The notes beneath the pieces are model-generated. The model was not told the origin of the DNA. It was given only the letters and a program-made list of their open reading frames with translations, and made no database searches. This document shows positions 1 through 7,008 of a stretch of DNA of 12,057 bases, one piece after another. The first letter of the stretch is position 1. Each line of letters opens with the position of its first letter. The stretch lies in NCBI GenBank assembly GCA_030620065.1, contig JAUXFJ010000023.1, positions 1 through 12,057 on the forward strand, in the 5' to 3' direction. This DNA comes from Anaerolineaceae bacterium. GTDB taxonomy: Bacteria > Chloroflexota > Anaerolineae > Anaerolineales > Anaerolineaceae. Made by a program: the position numbers and the translations under genes.

Positions 1-548
1 ATGAAGCATCCCCTTTGTTCATCCTTTAAGCCTGGGAAGATAATGTCACTTAAGAATTCATCAGGTTGCATGACAGTCTTACGTACACCCTGATAAAAAT
101 CAGATAGCTTTACCCGCCGTTCCCCTGATTTAGACTTTAAAATAAGGTTCGCCCCCAAGGCCATTAGAGGGGTGATCGTATCGTTGGCTGGGGAAGCCGT
201 AATCAGATTACCAGCTATAGTGCCGCTGTTCCGAATTTGAGGTGAGCCGACATTCCAGCAAGCTTGTAAGAGTGGAAATGCTTTTGACCGTATAAGTGGT
301 GATCCTACACAATCGTTATGTGTTGCTAATGGCCCGATGTGCACGTTTCCGCTTTCATCTTCCCAGATGCGATCAAGACCCGGAATGCGCGACACATCCA
401 CCAAAGTATGGATATCAGGTTTCAATCCACGTTCTAATTCTAATATTAGGTCCGTTCCGCCAGCGATGATACGTTTGCTGCCGCTATCAACTGCTAATAT
501 ATCTATAAGTTCTTCAACTGATTGTGCAATGAAATAACTCTGCCACAT
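1..548 (-). CDS. FAD-binding subunit of a molybdenum hydroxylase (CoxM/XdhB type), 3' end cut by window edge
   Basis: About 182 residues are visible, from an ATG at 548 to the window edge with no stop, so the C-terminal part (family members are about 280-290 aa) lies outside. I translated this by hand. It starts MWQSYFIAQS. Residues 29-34 read AGGTDL, the first FAD-pyrophosphate loop, and residues 104-115 read QIRNSGTIAGNL, the second FAD loop, followed by the usual ASPANDT. Both loops are intact, so this should be a true flavoprotein that passes electrons from the 2Fe-2S clusters to an external acceptor in the cytoplasm. The start is supported by AGGAG seven bases upstream. It follows xdhC by 33 bases. 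The window already holds a different, degenerate FAD-type subunit (5757-6536), so this one probably belongs to a second hydroxylase whose other subunits lie beyond base 1. Family assignment is secure; the substrate is unknown. Confidence 0.93.
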   Translation of the reverse strand, partial: MWQSYFIAQSVEELIDILAVDSGSKRIIAGGTDLILELERGLKPDIHTLVDVSRIPGLDRIWEDESGNVHIGPLATHNDCVGSPLIRSKAFPLLQACWNVGSPQIRNSGTIAGNLITASPANDTITPLMALGANLILKSKSGERRVKLSDFYQGVRKTVMQPDEFLSDIIFPGLKDEQRGCF

Positions 549-555
549 CCTTGTT

Positions 556-560
556 CTCCT
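556..560 (-). promoter_or_regulatory. Ribosome binding site of the truncated FAD subunit gene
   Basis: AGGAG on the minus strand lies seven bases before the ATG at 548, in the 33-base gap after xdhC. It fixes the start of the edge-truncated gene. Confidence 0.75.
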
Positions 561-581
561 GAAGTCGGGTGAATTTTATGA

Positions 582-1352
582 TTACTTTTCCGAATTTCCC
601 CAACCAATGATCTCTGCCATAATGCTTAGTGCTATTTCTTTTGGGGTTTCTCCACCAATGGGTAATCCAATAGGTGTTTTTATTCTTGCGATATTCTCTT
701 CTGAGACACCCTCTTTTACTAGCATTTTACGCGTATGTGTCCAACGTTTACATGATCCAATCAGTCCAATATAGCCGGCATCTGTCTCTAACAAGCTGGG
801 TAAGCCCTTTATATCAACCTCAGCACCGCGTGTTACTAAGACAAAATATGTATTCGTGTCGATATCTATTTCATTAGGGATTTCCTCCATCGCTATCGGA
901 AGGAACGCATCGGCTTCCGGTATCAATTCAGAATCACATAGCTCAAACCGATCATCGCTGACAAACACACGGAAACTTAACCACTTTGCCAAGTGAGCGA
1001 CCGCACGTCCCACATGCCCTGCACCAACAATCACAACCTGTGCAGCCTGCAATATAGGCTCAACATATATCTTCACGGTACCCCCGCATAGACCTGCATT
1101 TTCCTTCTCGTCTTCATTAAGCGTATATGTTAGAAATCGTGTTTTGCCGTCTTTAAAAGCGGATAATGCCTCCTGATGGGTTCGATCTTCAACTTCCCCA
1201 CCCCCAACTGTACCAATCGTCTTACCGTCTGTGTAGACAAGCATTTTACTGCCCTCATGCCTGGGCACTGAACCATTAGTTTCAACAATAGTACATAAAA
1301 CTACTGATTTCTGCTCACGTATAGCATTGTTAATTTCTTCATAGACCGCCAT
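582..1352 (-). CDS. xdhC: XdhC family molybdenum-cofactor maturation/insertion protein
   Basis: XdhC binds molybdenum cofactor, supports its sulfuration and hands it to xanthine-dehydrogenase-type hydroxylases; it is a cytoplasmic chaperone and not part of the final enzyme. From the ATG at 1352 the protein has 256 residues. The N-terminal XdhC domain shows GSVPR (27-31), the GTVGGGEVE turn (47-55) and CGG (89-91). The C-terminal Rossmann half has VVIVGAGHVGRAVAHLA (106-122), YIGLIGS (194-200) and IGLPIGGETPKEIALSI near the end, all typical. In many relatives the VTRG motif is followed by His; here it reads VTRGAEVD, a small deviation. A longer TTG start at 1367 is possible but has no ribosome site, whereas GAGG lies nine bases before the ATG. 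The gene starts four bases after the pyrophosphatase stop, so it is probably co-translated. It may serve the XdhD-like enzyme, the hydroxylase starting at 548, or both. Confidence 0.95.
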   Translation of the reverse strand: MAVYEEINNAIREQKSVVLCTIVETNGSVPRHEGSKMLVYTDGKTIGTVGGGEVEDRTHQEALSAFKDGKTRFLTYTLNEDEKENAGLCGGTVKIYVEPILQAAQVVIVGAGHVGRAVAHLAKWLSFRVFVSDDRFELCDSELIPEADAFLPIAMEEIPNEIDIDTNTYFVLVTRGAEVDIKGLPSLLETDAGYIGLIGSCKRWTHTRKMLVKEGVSEENIARIKTPIGLPIGGETPKEIALSIMAEIIGWGNSEK

Positions 1353-1356
1353 ATGC

Positions 1357-2742
1357 TTAGACCTCAAGTAAACTAAATACTATGGGTAATAATTGCTTCT
1401 TCCGCGAAACAACACCTTCGGCTAAACGTGTGCCGTCTTGTAAGGGGCGATATGGTAATTCATCCAGGGCCGGAGGCGCATCGACGAATATTAGGCGGCT
1501 TGAGCCTTGGACAACGTCCGTGACCATTAACATCGTGAAATCGAGGCCATTACGATCTTTTAGCTCCTTAAGAGCATTCCGCAATGGTTCAATATATTCA
1601 CCAATTTCATAAATATCAGAGACCTCTGCTTGCGCGATTGCAAAGGAATACCCGGCTGTTTCATACATCTTCATATCTGAGGTCACAACATCCCCAGGCT
1701 CCCTGCTTGTCAAACCAGACCCCGCCGCAAGCACCTTTTGTCCATAAGACTGGATAGTTTCATTCGCAATCGGACTTCCTGGAACAATTGCCCAGCGACC
1801 AAGTCGTTGCGCAGCAAGCTTGTCTCGCTCTGTCGTTGTCGGTGATGTAAGGTTCAATGTGTCAGCCAATAATCCAGCTAAGAGCAAAGCAGCTAGTTTG
1901 GGAGGAGCACTAAGTCCGGCTTCTTCAATCTGTTCTGAAACCAAGGTAGACGTACTGCCTACAATATCTACAGTGAAGCGAATTGGTTCATGGGTCGTAG
2001 AATTCCCAAGCCGATGGTGATCAAGAATTTCTATTAAATCGGCTTCTTCTAAAGAAGCTAACGCCTGTTGAGCCTCGTTATGATCAACTAAGATCAGTTT
2101 TAATCGCGGCGGGTTTAAAAGGTCACGCTGACGGCAAATGCCTAAGTATCGTCCTTGATCATCTAAAACCCAAAACTCGTCAACCTCATCTCGTAATAAA
2201 CGATTAAGCACATCTTTAATGCGGGTTGAATCTTGGTAACGAGGAATATCTGTTTTAGCAGCTTGGCCGCATGGAATATCAAGTAATTCTGCGAGTGTCA
2301 TCTCTGTATGTTTTGGATGAGGGCCCATTATTTTGCTTAAGAACTCAAAAAGACTGTGCCCGGTGATCAATCCGTAGGGAGTACCATCAGGATTGATCAC
2401 TGGTGCAATAGCACCTGTGCGGTTGAGAATAGCCCAAGCGTCACTCAATGATTTCTCAGGAGTGACAACATCCAGCCGCCGCATGACAGACTCAAAGCGC
2501 GGGGAAGCATCGGTAAGCAATACCGGAGGCTCCATATCCAAAGTTTTTAAAACGAAAGCAGTCTGTCTGTTTATCGCACCAGCGCGCGCCCCAATAGACT
2601 GAACGCTGTCCCGCTCACTTAATAACCATGCGTAACCCATAGCTGAAGCAATCGCATCTGTATCAGGATTTATATGCCCAATAACATATACACGGTTTGA
2701 CCCCTTATTCCGAGAAGATGCTAAGTTATCCGAAATTCTCAC
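1357..2742 (-). CDS. ppaC: Family II (DHH/DHHA2) manganese-dependent inorganic pyrophosphatase with inserted CBS-domain pair
   Basis: Predicted to hydrolyse pyrophosphate to two phosphates in the cytoplasm. The 461-residue protein begins with the DHH domain: GHINPDTD (22-29; metal ligands H23, D27, D29). A regulatory insert of about 130 residues follows (about 85-215) with two CBS-like units (...APVINPDGTPYGLITG... and ...EFWVLDDQGRYLGICRQRDLL). The DHH fold then resumes with LVDHNE (218-223), LDHHRLGN (240-247) and LLADT (291-295). The C-terminal DHHA2 domain ends in SRKKQ (446-450), the substrate-binding signature. CBS pairs in this family bind adenine nucleotides and adjust activity. Larger relatives carry a DRTGG domain between the CBS units; the insert here looks too short for one. 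The start is GTG at 2742 with GAGG five bases upstream. It begins 12 bases after the xdhD-like stop. Its place in a cofactor operon suggests it clears PPi from nucleotide-transfer steps; that is inference. Confidence 0.94.
   Translation of the reverse strand: MRISDNLASSRNKGSNRVYVIGHINPDTDAIASAMGYAWLLSERDSVQSIGARAGAINRQTAFVLKTLDMEPPVLLTDASPRFESVMRRLDVVTPEKSLSDAWAILNRTGAIAPVINPDGTPYGLITGHSLFEFLSKIMGPHPKHTEMTLAELLDIPCGQAAKTDIPRYQDSTRIKDVLNRLLRDEVDEFWVLDDQGRYLGICRQRDLLNPPRLKLILVDHNEAQQALASLEEADLIEILDHHRLGNSTTHEPIRFTVDIVGSTSTLVSEQIEEAGLSAPPKLAALLLAGLLADTLNLTSPTTTERDKLAAQRLGRWAIVPGSPIANETIQSYGQKVLAAGSGLTSREPGDVVTSDMKMYETAGYSFAIAQAEVSDIYEIGEYIEPLRNALKELKDRNGLDFTMLMVTDVVQGSSRLIFVDAPPALDELPYRPLQDGTRLAEGVVSRKKQLLPIVFSLLEV
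1362..1365 (-). promoter_or_regulatory. Ribosome binding site deciding the xdhC start
   Basis: GAGG sits nine bases before the ATG at 1352, inside the last codons of the upstream pyrophosphatase gene. The alternative TTG at 1367 directly overlaps this site and has no purine-rich site of its own, which is why the shorter start is preferred. Confidence 0.5.
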
Positions 2743-2747
2743 ATAGA

Positions 2748-2751
2748 CCTC
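2748..2751 (-). promoter_or_regulatory. Ribosome binding site for the GTG-started pyrophosphatase gene
   Basis: GAGG lies five bases before the GTG at 2742 in the 12-base gap after the hydroxylase stop. An ATG two bases further upstream is out of frame and meets a stop at once, so the GTG is the real start. Confidence 0.6.
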
Positions 2752-2754
2752 TAT

Positions 2755-5754
2755 TTATATTTGTTGTGTTTCTTTTAATCCACGCCATATCTTTTCTGGC
2801 ACGGCCGGAATCTCCTTCAGCGATACACCACATGCATCCAGAATCGCATTACCTACAGCTGGTGCAACACCATCAATTGGTATTTCAGAAACTGACTTGA
2901 CACCAAAGGGGTGCGAAGGTTCAAATGTTTCGACAAAGATCGTTTTCATTTCCGGCATTTCATCGGCACGAAATATATGATAATCGAGAAAGTCGGTTTC
3001 ACGAGCCTTTCCTTTAGCATCATAAACCATCTCTTCACAGACAGCATAACCCAAAGCTTGAACCATGCCACCTTCAACTTGTCCCGAAGCAGTGACAGGG
3101 TTAATGATCACACCGGCATCAACAACCATGACAAGTTTATCCACGGTGGTTTGGCCTGTCTCAATATCAACTGTAACCTCAGCGAATTGTGCCGCAAATG
3201 GCGGTGGTGAAACGGGAGAAACGTGTGAAGCCACAGCCATGATCTGTTCCTGATCCGTATGATGGAGCGCGTCCATTGCAATTTCTTCAATCGAAATGGC
3301 TTGTCCCGCTAACGTTACAGCAGAGCGGTTAACCAGCTTTATATCCTCTGCATCAATTTCAGCCCCTCGCTCCGAGAATATACGCGCTGCTCTGAGTCTA
3401 ATTCTCTCAGCTACCTTTTTTGCGGCTTTCGTTACTGCTGCACCAGAAATATAGGTCGTACTTGAAGCGTATGCGCCTTTATCAAAAGGTGTTAAATCAG
3501 TATCAGAGGAATATACAATCATATCTTCAAGCGGCACGCCCAACACTTCAGCCGCCATTTGACCCAGGACAGTGTCAGAACCAGTACCAAGATCGGTGGC
3601 GCCTACAAGTAAATTAAAAGTGCCATCGTCATTCAACTTAATACTAGCTCCACCCATATCCAAATATGGAATCGATGTGCCTTGCATCACTATTGCCAAA
3701 CCAATCCCACGCCGTAAAAAAGGTTTCCCAGGGATTTCATGCCAGGATTGATTACCCCACTTACTTTCCCAATCGACAGCCGCTTTACCCTGTGCAACAC
3801 AATCTTCGAGACCGATAGTATTTACTACCTCAGGCTTGGGTTCACGGCCTTCACTCCAGGCGGTACTGAATGGATGGAGCTCACCAGGCCGCAATGTATT
3901 TTTCAAACGAAAATCAATTGGATCGAATCCCATTTCTAATACAATAGCTTCCATTTGGCGTTCTACCGCCCAGGCTCCCTGTGGAACACCATAACCGCGG
4001 TACGCGCCGGATGGCGGTGTATTAGTATAAACAGCATCAGCGCAAAACCGGATATTAGGAGATTGCCGATACTTTCCATCACCGACATAAAGTGCCATTG
4101 ACTTATGTCCTGTGTTCCCAGCGACTGTCAAAGCATGACATCCGTAAGCGCCGGTATTGCTGAGGCAAATCATTTCATTGGCAGTTATCGTGCCATCTTT
4201 CTTGACCCCTGTTTTGAGTTTTATCCGCATAGGATGACGTGACCTGGATGCGATAAATTCTTCTTCCCTGGTCATCTCATAAAGGACAGGTCTTCCTGTG
4301 GCTATCGTCAAATGAGCAGCCACATCTTCGATTAAGACCTCTTGCTTCCCACCAAAGGCGCCACCGATACGAGGTTTTATTACCCTGATTCGCTTTACTG
4401 GCAGACCAATCACAGGTGCTATTATGCGCCTGACGTGAAACGGCACCTGGGTACTTGTGCGAATAACCAGCCGATCATCTTCATCCCAATATGTTATAAC
4501 AACATGCGGTTCGATATGAGCAAGCTGCACCTTTTGAACTACATATTCTTCTTCAAAGATCCTGTCTGCTTCATTAAAACCCTTATCAACATCGCCAATA
4601 TCAATGCGAATTTCTGCAGCCAGGTTTTTCGATGCATCTGATGCAGCAAAATTTACGAATTCTGGTTCATCATGTATTTGAGCCGCATCCTCCTTCATCG
4701 CATCCCGCGGATCAATAATAACTGGTAACTCTTCATACTCAACTTCGATCAATTGAAGAGCATGCTCTGCTATCTCAGCAGTCTCAGCAGCTACAAAAGC
4801 AACTCGATCGCCTACAAAACGAACCTTTTTATCCAAAGAAAATGTATCCAGTGGTCCAGGAATAGGGTCAGACTGACCTGCAGTTGAGTACACTACACGG
4901 GGAATATCTTCCCAGGTCAATACAGCTGCAACACCTGGTAAGGCTCGCGCTTTACTTACATCTATACGCTTGATTAAGGCATGGGCAACAGAGCTGTACA
5001 GGACTTTGGCAATCAGCATATCAGGCTTTTTAATATCTGCTGTAAACGCAGGCTTGCCCTGTACCAGTTTCATCGCATCAACTTTTGTTTCCGGATGGCC
5101 GACAGTGTGCCTACCTTTGGATTCTGGTGTTGGTATTAAACGCGGAAGGATGCCCGATAAGATCAAACCCTTATCGTCCTCCTTATCAGGAAGCCGCGTT
5201 TCATCCCTGAATTCAGGCAGCCATTCCTCAGAAACTTGCGGCTTTTCACCGATTGCAGGTACAGTCTCACCGCGCAGGAACGCTCCAGCTCTTAATATTG
5301 CCTGAACAGGTTTAACATAGCCTGTACAGCGGCATAAAACCCCCGATAGTGCATCTCTAACTTCTTCTTCTGAGGGTTTAGGGTTATCTCTTAATAAAGC
5401 TTCTGCGGCCAAAACCATCGCGGGTGTGCAGTAACCGCACTGAATAGCTCCAGTTTCGACAAACGCTTGCTGTATGGAGTCTAACCCGGTCGTTTTCTTC
5501 CAGCCCTGATCAGGATGTTGCCCTTGAGCTTCAATTGTCTCAATTAAGTGCCCTTCAGCTTGCGCAGCCAACAACATGCAGCTATTTACCGATCTCCCAT
5601 CAAGCAAAACAGTACACGCACCGCATTCCCCACGCACACATCCGCCAGATTTAGCGCCAAGGTATCCTAAATTACGCAATGTGTCTAGTAAGCGGTCACC
5701 CGGATTGACCTTAATTTTGATTTCTATCTGATTAATATTCAAAGTGATTTTCAT
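2755..5754 (-). CDS. xdhD: XdhD-like molybdenum hydroxylase: 2Fe-2S domain fused to molybdopterin-binding large subunit
   Basis: A 999-residue fusion of what are often two separate subunits. Residues 1-160 form the iron-sulfur part: plant-type cluster Cys39, 44, 47, 59 and alpha-helical cluster Cys106, 109, 141, 143, all eight present. After a linker (about 160-225) comes the molybdopterin part: GKPAFTADI (233-241), GGAFGGKQ (464-471), GAYRGYG (583-589), the DKGAYASSTTYISGAA stretch (758-773) and the C-terminal SVSEIPIDG, whose Glu957 matches the catalytic base of xanthine dehydrogenase. It should hydroxylate a C-H bond of a heterocycle or aldehyde using water. Domain order and wording follow E. 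coli XdhD, and the neighbours SsnA and YgfM support that family over ordinary xanthine dehydrogenase. As I recall, E. coli XdhD has lost its iron-sulfur cysteines; this protein has not. There is no in-frame UGA, so any selenium would be a bound cofactor rather than selenocysteine. A strong GGAGG lies seven bases before the ATG, inside the ygfM-like 3' end; the gap is two bases. The substrate is unknown. Confidence 0.95.
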   Translation of the reverse strand: MKITLNINQIEIKIKVNPGDRLLDTLRNLGYLGAKSGGCVRGECGACTVLLDGRSVNSCMLLAAQAEGHLIETIEAQGQHPDQGWKKTTGLDSIQQAFVETGAIQCGYCTPAMVLAAEALLRDNPKPSEEEVRDALSGVLCRCTGYVKPVQAILRAGAFLRGETVPAIGEKPQVSEEWLPEFRDETRLPDKEDDKGLILSGILPRLIPTPESKGRHTVGHPETKVDAMKLVQGKPAFTADIKKPDMLIAKVLYSSVAHALIKRIDVSKARALPGVAAVLTWEDIPRVVYSTAGQSDPIPGPLDTFSLDKKVRFVGDRVAFVAAETAEIAEHALQLIEVEYEELPVIIDPRDAMKEDAAQIHDEPEFVNFAASDASKNLAAEIRIDIGDVDKGFNEADRIFEEEYVVQKVQLAHIEPHVVITYWDEDDRLVIRTSTQVPFHVRRIIAPVIGLPVKRIRVIKPRIGGAFGGKQEVLIEDVAAHLTIATGRPVLYEMTREEEFIASRSRHPMRIKLKTGVKKDGTITANEMICLSNTGAYGCHALTVAGNTGHKSMALYVGDGKYRQSPNIRFCADAVYTNTPPSGAYRGYGVPQGAWAVERQMEAIVLEMGFDPIDFRLKNTLRPGELHPFSTAWSEGREPKPEVVNTIGLEDCVAQGKAAVDWESKWGNQSWHEIPGKPFLRRGIGLAIVMQGTSIPYLDMGGASIKLNDDGTFNLLVGATDLGTGSDTVLGQMAAEVLGVPLEDMIVYSSDTDLTPFDKGAYASSTTYISGAAVTKAAKKVAERIRLRAARIFSERGAEIDAEDIKLVNRSAVTLAGQAISIEEIAMDALHHTDQEQIMAVASHVSPVSPPPFAAQFAEVTVDIETGQTTVDKLVMVVDAGVIINPVTASGQVEGGMVQALGYAVCEEMVYDAKGKARETDFLDYHIFRADEMPEMKTIFVETFEPSHPFGVKSVSEIPIDGVAPAVGNAILDACGVSLKEIPAVPEKIWRGLKETQQI

Positions 5755-5756
5755 TA

Positions 5757-6536
5757 TTACACCTCCCCTTCAGATGTTTGAGAAACTTGAATATAATCCA
5801 GACATCTCCGCGCTAATGTAACCGCAACATCCTGGCGATATTCAGCAGATGCCCACTCATCATCAGCATCATAAAATGCATCCTTGGCAGCATACTCAAT
5901 TCCTGCTGGCTCAGGCCCATCAAATGCAATGATAGGAGCATCACCATACCCACCTAAAGCCAAGCGTGTCCTTCCAGACGGCCATTGCGCCAAGGCAACA
6001 CATACTATCGGACGATCTAAAGGCGACCTGGCAACATATTCAAAAGCCAACCATATATCATGCTTCCAAGACAATCCTGAGACAAAAAGACCTGGAGACT
6101 CATGGTTTCTCACAGGGAGGTGATCTCCCAGCTGTACTCGGATATTGCCCGGCTGCCAAGTCATGCTCACGTCCAAAGCTAATAATGCAGTTGTGAGTGG
6201 TGATCTTCCGTCACAGGAAGCTAGATGTTCGGCAAGCACCATAGTATTGCGAACATTCTTGCCGGCCTCAAGCATAATTGCTCGGCTTAAAGCATTGTTT
6301 GCAACATCAGACTCGCATAGCTGCTGCATTGTCACCATTGAACCTGCTTCAACCTCCTGATTAACCACCTCAAACACATCAAGTCCTAAGTCCTGAAGGT
6401 CAACAACAGTGACAGGTTTTTCAGAAAAGTTCTTAATAAACGTACCGCCAGCTAATGCAACTGCGTTAAGAGATTTGTCACTTAAGAGTTTTACCGCTTT
6501 ATCAAATGTTTTTGGTCTACGATATGTAGTGATCAT
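5757..6536 (-). CDS. ygfM: YgfM-like small FAD-type subunit of the molybdenum hydroxylase (degenerate second FAD loop)
   Basis: A 259-residue member of the FAD-binding subunit family, close in length and layout to E. coli YgfM. Residues 29-32 (AGGT) keep the first FAD loop, followed by the VVDLQDLGLD stretch that resembles SLQDLELD in YgfM. The second loop, normally (I)RNxxTxGGN, reads NVRNTMVLAEHLASCDGRSP (94-113): RN and the position of the loop are kept but the glycine pair and Asn are lost. The C-terminal domain has LALGGYGDAP. It overlaps the thioesterase stop by four bases (ATGA) and ends two bases before the XdhD-like start, so the two should be made in step and form one complex. GGAGG lies four bases before the ATG. 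Whether it still binds FAD tightly is open; it could use another flavin or another electron partner. Confidence 0.88.
   Translation of the reverse strand: MITTYRRPKTFDKAVKLLSDKSLNAVALAGGTFIKNFSEKPVTVVDLQDLGLDVFEVVNQEVEAGSMVTMQQLCESDVANNALSRAIMLEAGKNVRNTMVLAEHLASCDGRSPLTTALLALDVSMTWQPGNIRVQLGDHLPVRNHESPGLFVSGLSWKHDIWLAFEYVARSPLDRPIVCVALAQWPSGRTRLALGGYGDAPIIAFDGPEPAGIEYAAKDAFYDADDEWASAEYRQDVAVTLARRCLDYIQVSQTSEGEV
5762..5766 (-). promoter_or_regulatory. Strong ribosome binding site of the xdhD-like gene
   Basis: A purine-rich run with GGAGG at its core is embedded in the last codons of the ygfM-like gene, seven bases before the ATG at 5754. It is among the best sites in the window, fitting high demand for the catalytic subunit. 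Confidence 0.7.
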
Positions 6537-7006
6537 AAATCCTCCACTTCATCAGGATATACACGCCATCCAAGCGCGTCCATATCCAAAAGCTTCAATT
6601 GTTCCTGCGGGACATCCACTAATACAGCCTCAGCCTCTGCCAAGAGCCTGCCATCCTGATCAAGGATCTCCCCTCGAGCATGGGTAACGCGGCCTTTTCT
6701 TTCACCAGCGGTACCTTTTAATAAAAGCAATGTACCTGTAGGTACCGGTTTCCGATATCTCACATTAAGTTGTGCCGTATACATAAATTGTACTTGCTCA
6801 GTCATGTGTGCCCGTCCAGAGACCTCATCTAACAGTGCGGCAATGACCCCGCCGTGAACGACGCCCGGATAACCTTGATACGCTTCTGGTATACGAATTT
6901 CGGCAACAACTTCACCAGCCTTTGTACTGTAGAAATTGACCTTCAATCCAACAGGATTTAGCCTGCCACAAACGAAACAATTTTTTGAACTGGATTGTTT
7001 CGTCAT
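6533..7006 (-). CDS. PaaI-type hotdog-fold thioesterase
   Basis: A 157-residue single hotdog domain. Near the N-terminus is NCFVCGRLNPVGL (9-21), the CxxCG-x-NPxGL signature of many PaaI/4HBT-2 thioesterases. The helix region GVVHGGVIAALLDEVSGRA (48-66) holds the HGG motif that binds the thioester carbonyl and the acidic pair D60/E61 usually involved in catalysis. The C-terminal half (LNVRYRKPVPTGTLLLLKG) is the standard beta-sheet. It would hydrolyse an acyl-CoA or similar thioester in the cytoplasm as a dimer or tetramer. It starts two bases after the LLM oxidoreductase stop without its own ribosome site, suggesting translational coupling, and overlaps the ygfM-like start by four bases. That tight packing between an F420 enzyme and the hydroxylase suggests a shared pathway, but the substrate cannot be named from sequence. 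Confidence 0.88.
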   Translation of the reverse strand: MTKQSSSKNCFVCGRLNPVGLKVNFYSTKAGEVVAEIRIPEAYQGYPGVVHGGVIAALLDEVSGRAHMTEQVQFMYTAQLNVRYRKPVPTGTLLLLKGTAGERKGRVTHARGEILDQDGRLLAEAEAVLVDVPQEQLKLLDMDALGWRVYPDEVEDL

Positions 7007-7008
7007 TG

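Noticed and set aside
4770..4792. Short tandem-like TCAGCAGTC/TCAGCAG repeat
   Set aside because: Inside the xdhD-like coding sequence, where it encodes a repetitive ETAEIAE stretch; too short and in frame, so ordinary coding bias.
4970..5305. 111-codon plus-strand open frame, and other plus-strand frames at 337-537, 2911-3210, 4342-4641 and 7550-7858
   Set aside because: All lie opposite well-identified minus-strand genes with clear motifs; no coding evidence of their own.
2755..5754. Possible selenocysteine codon in the predicted selenium-linked hydroxylase
   Set aside because: The frame runs 999 codons without an internal UGA, so no selenocysteine is encoded; selenium, if used, would be a separate ligand.
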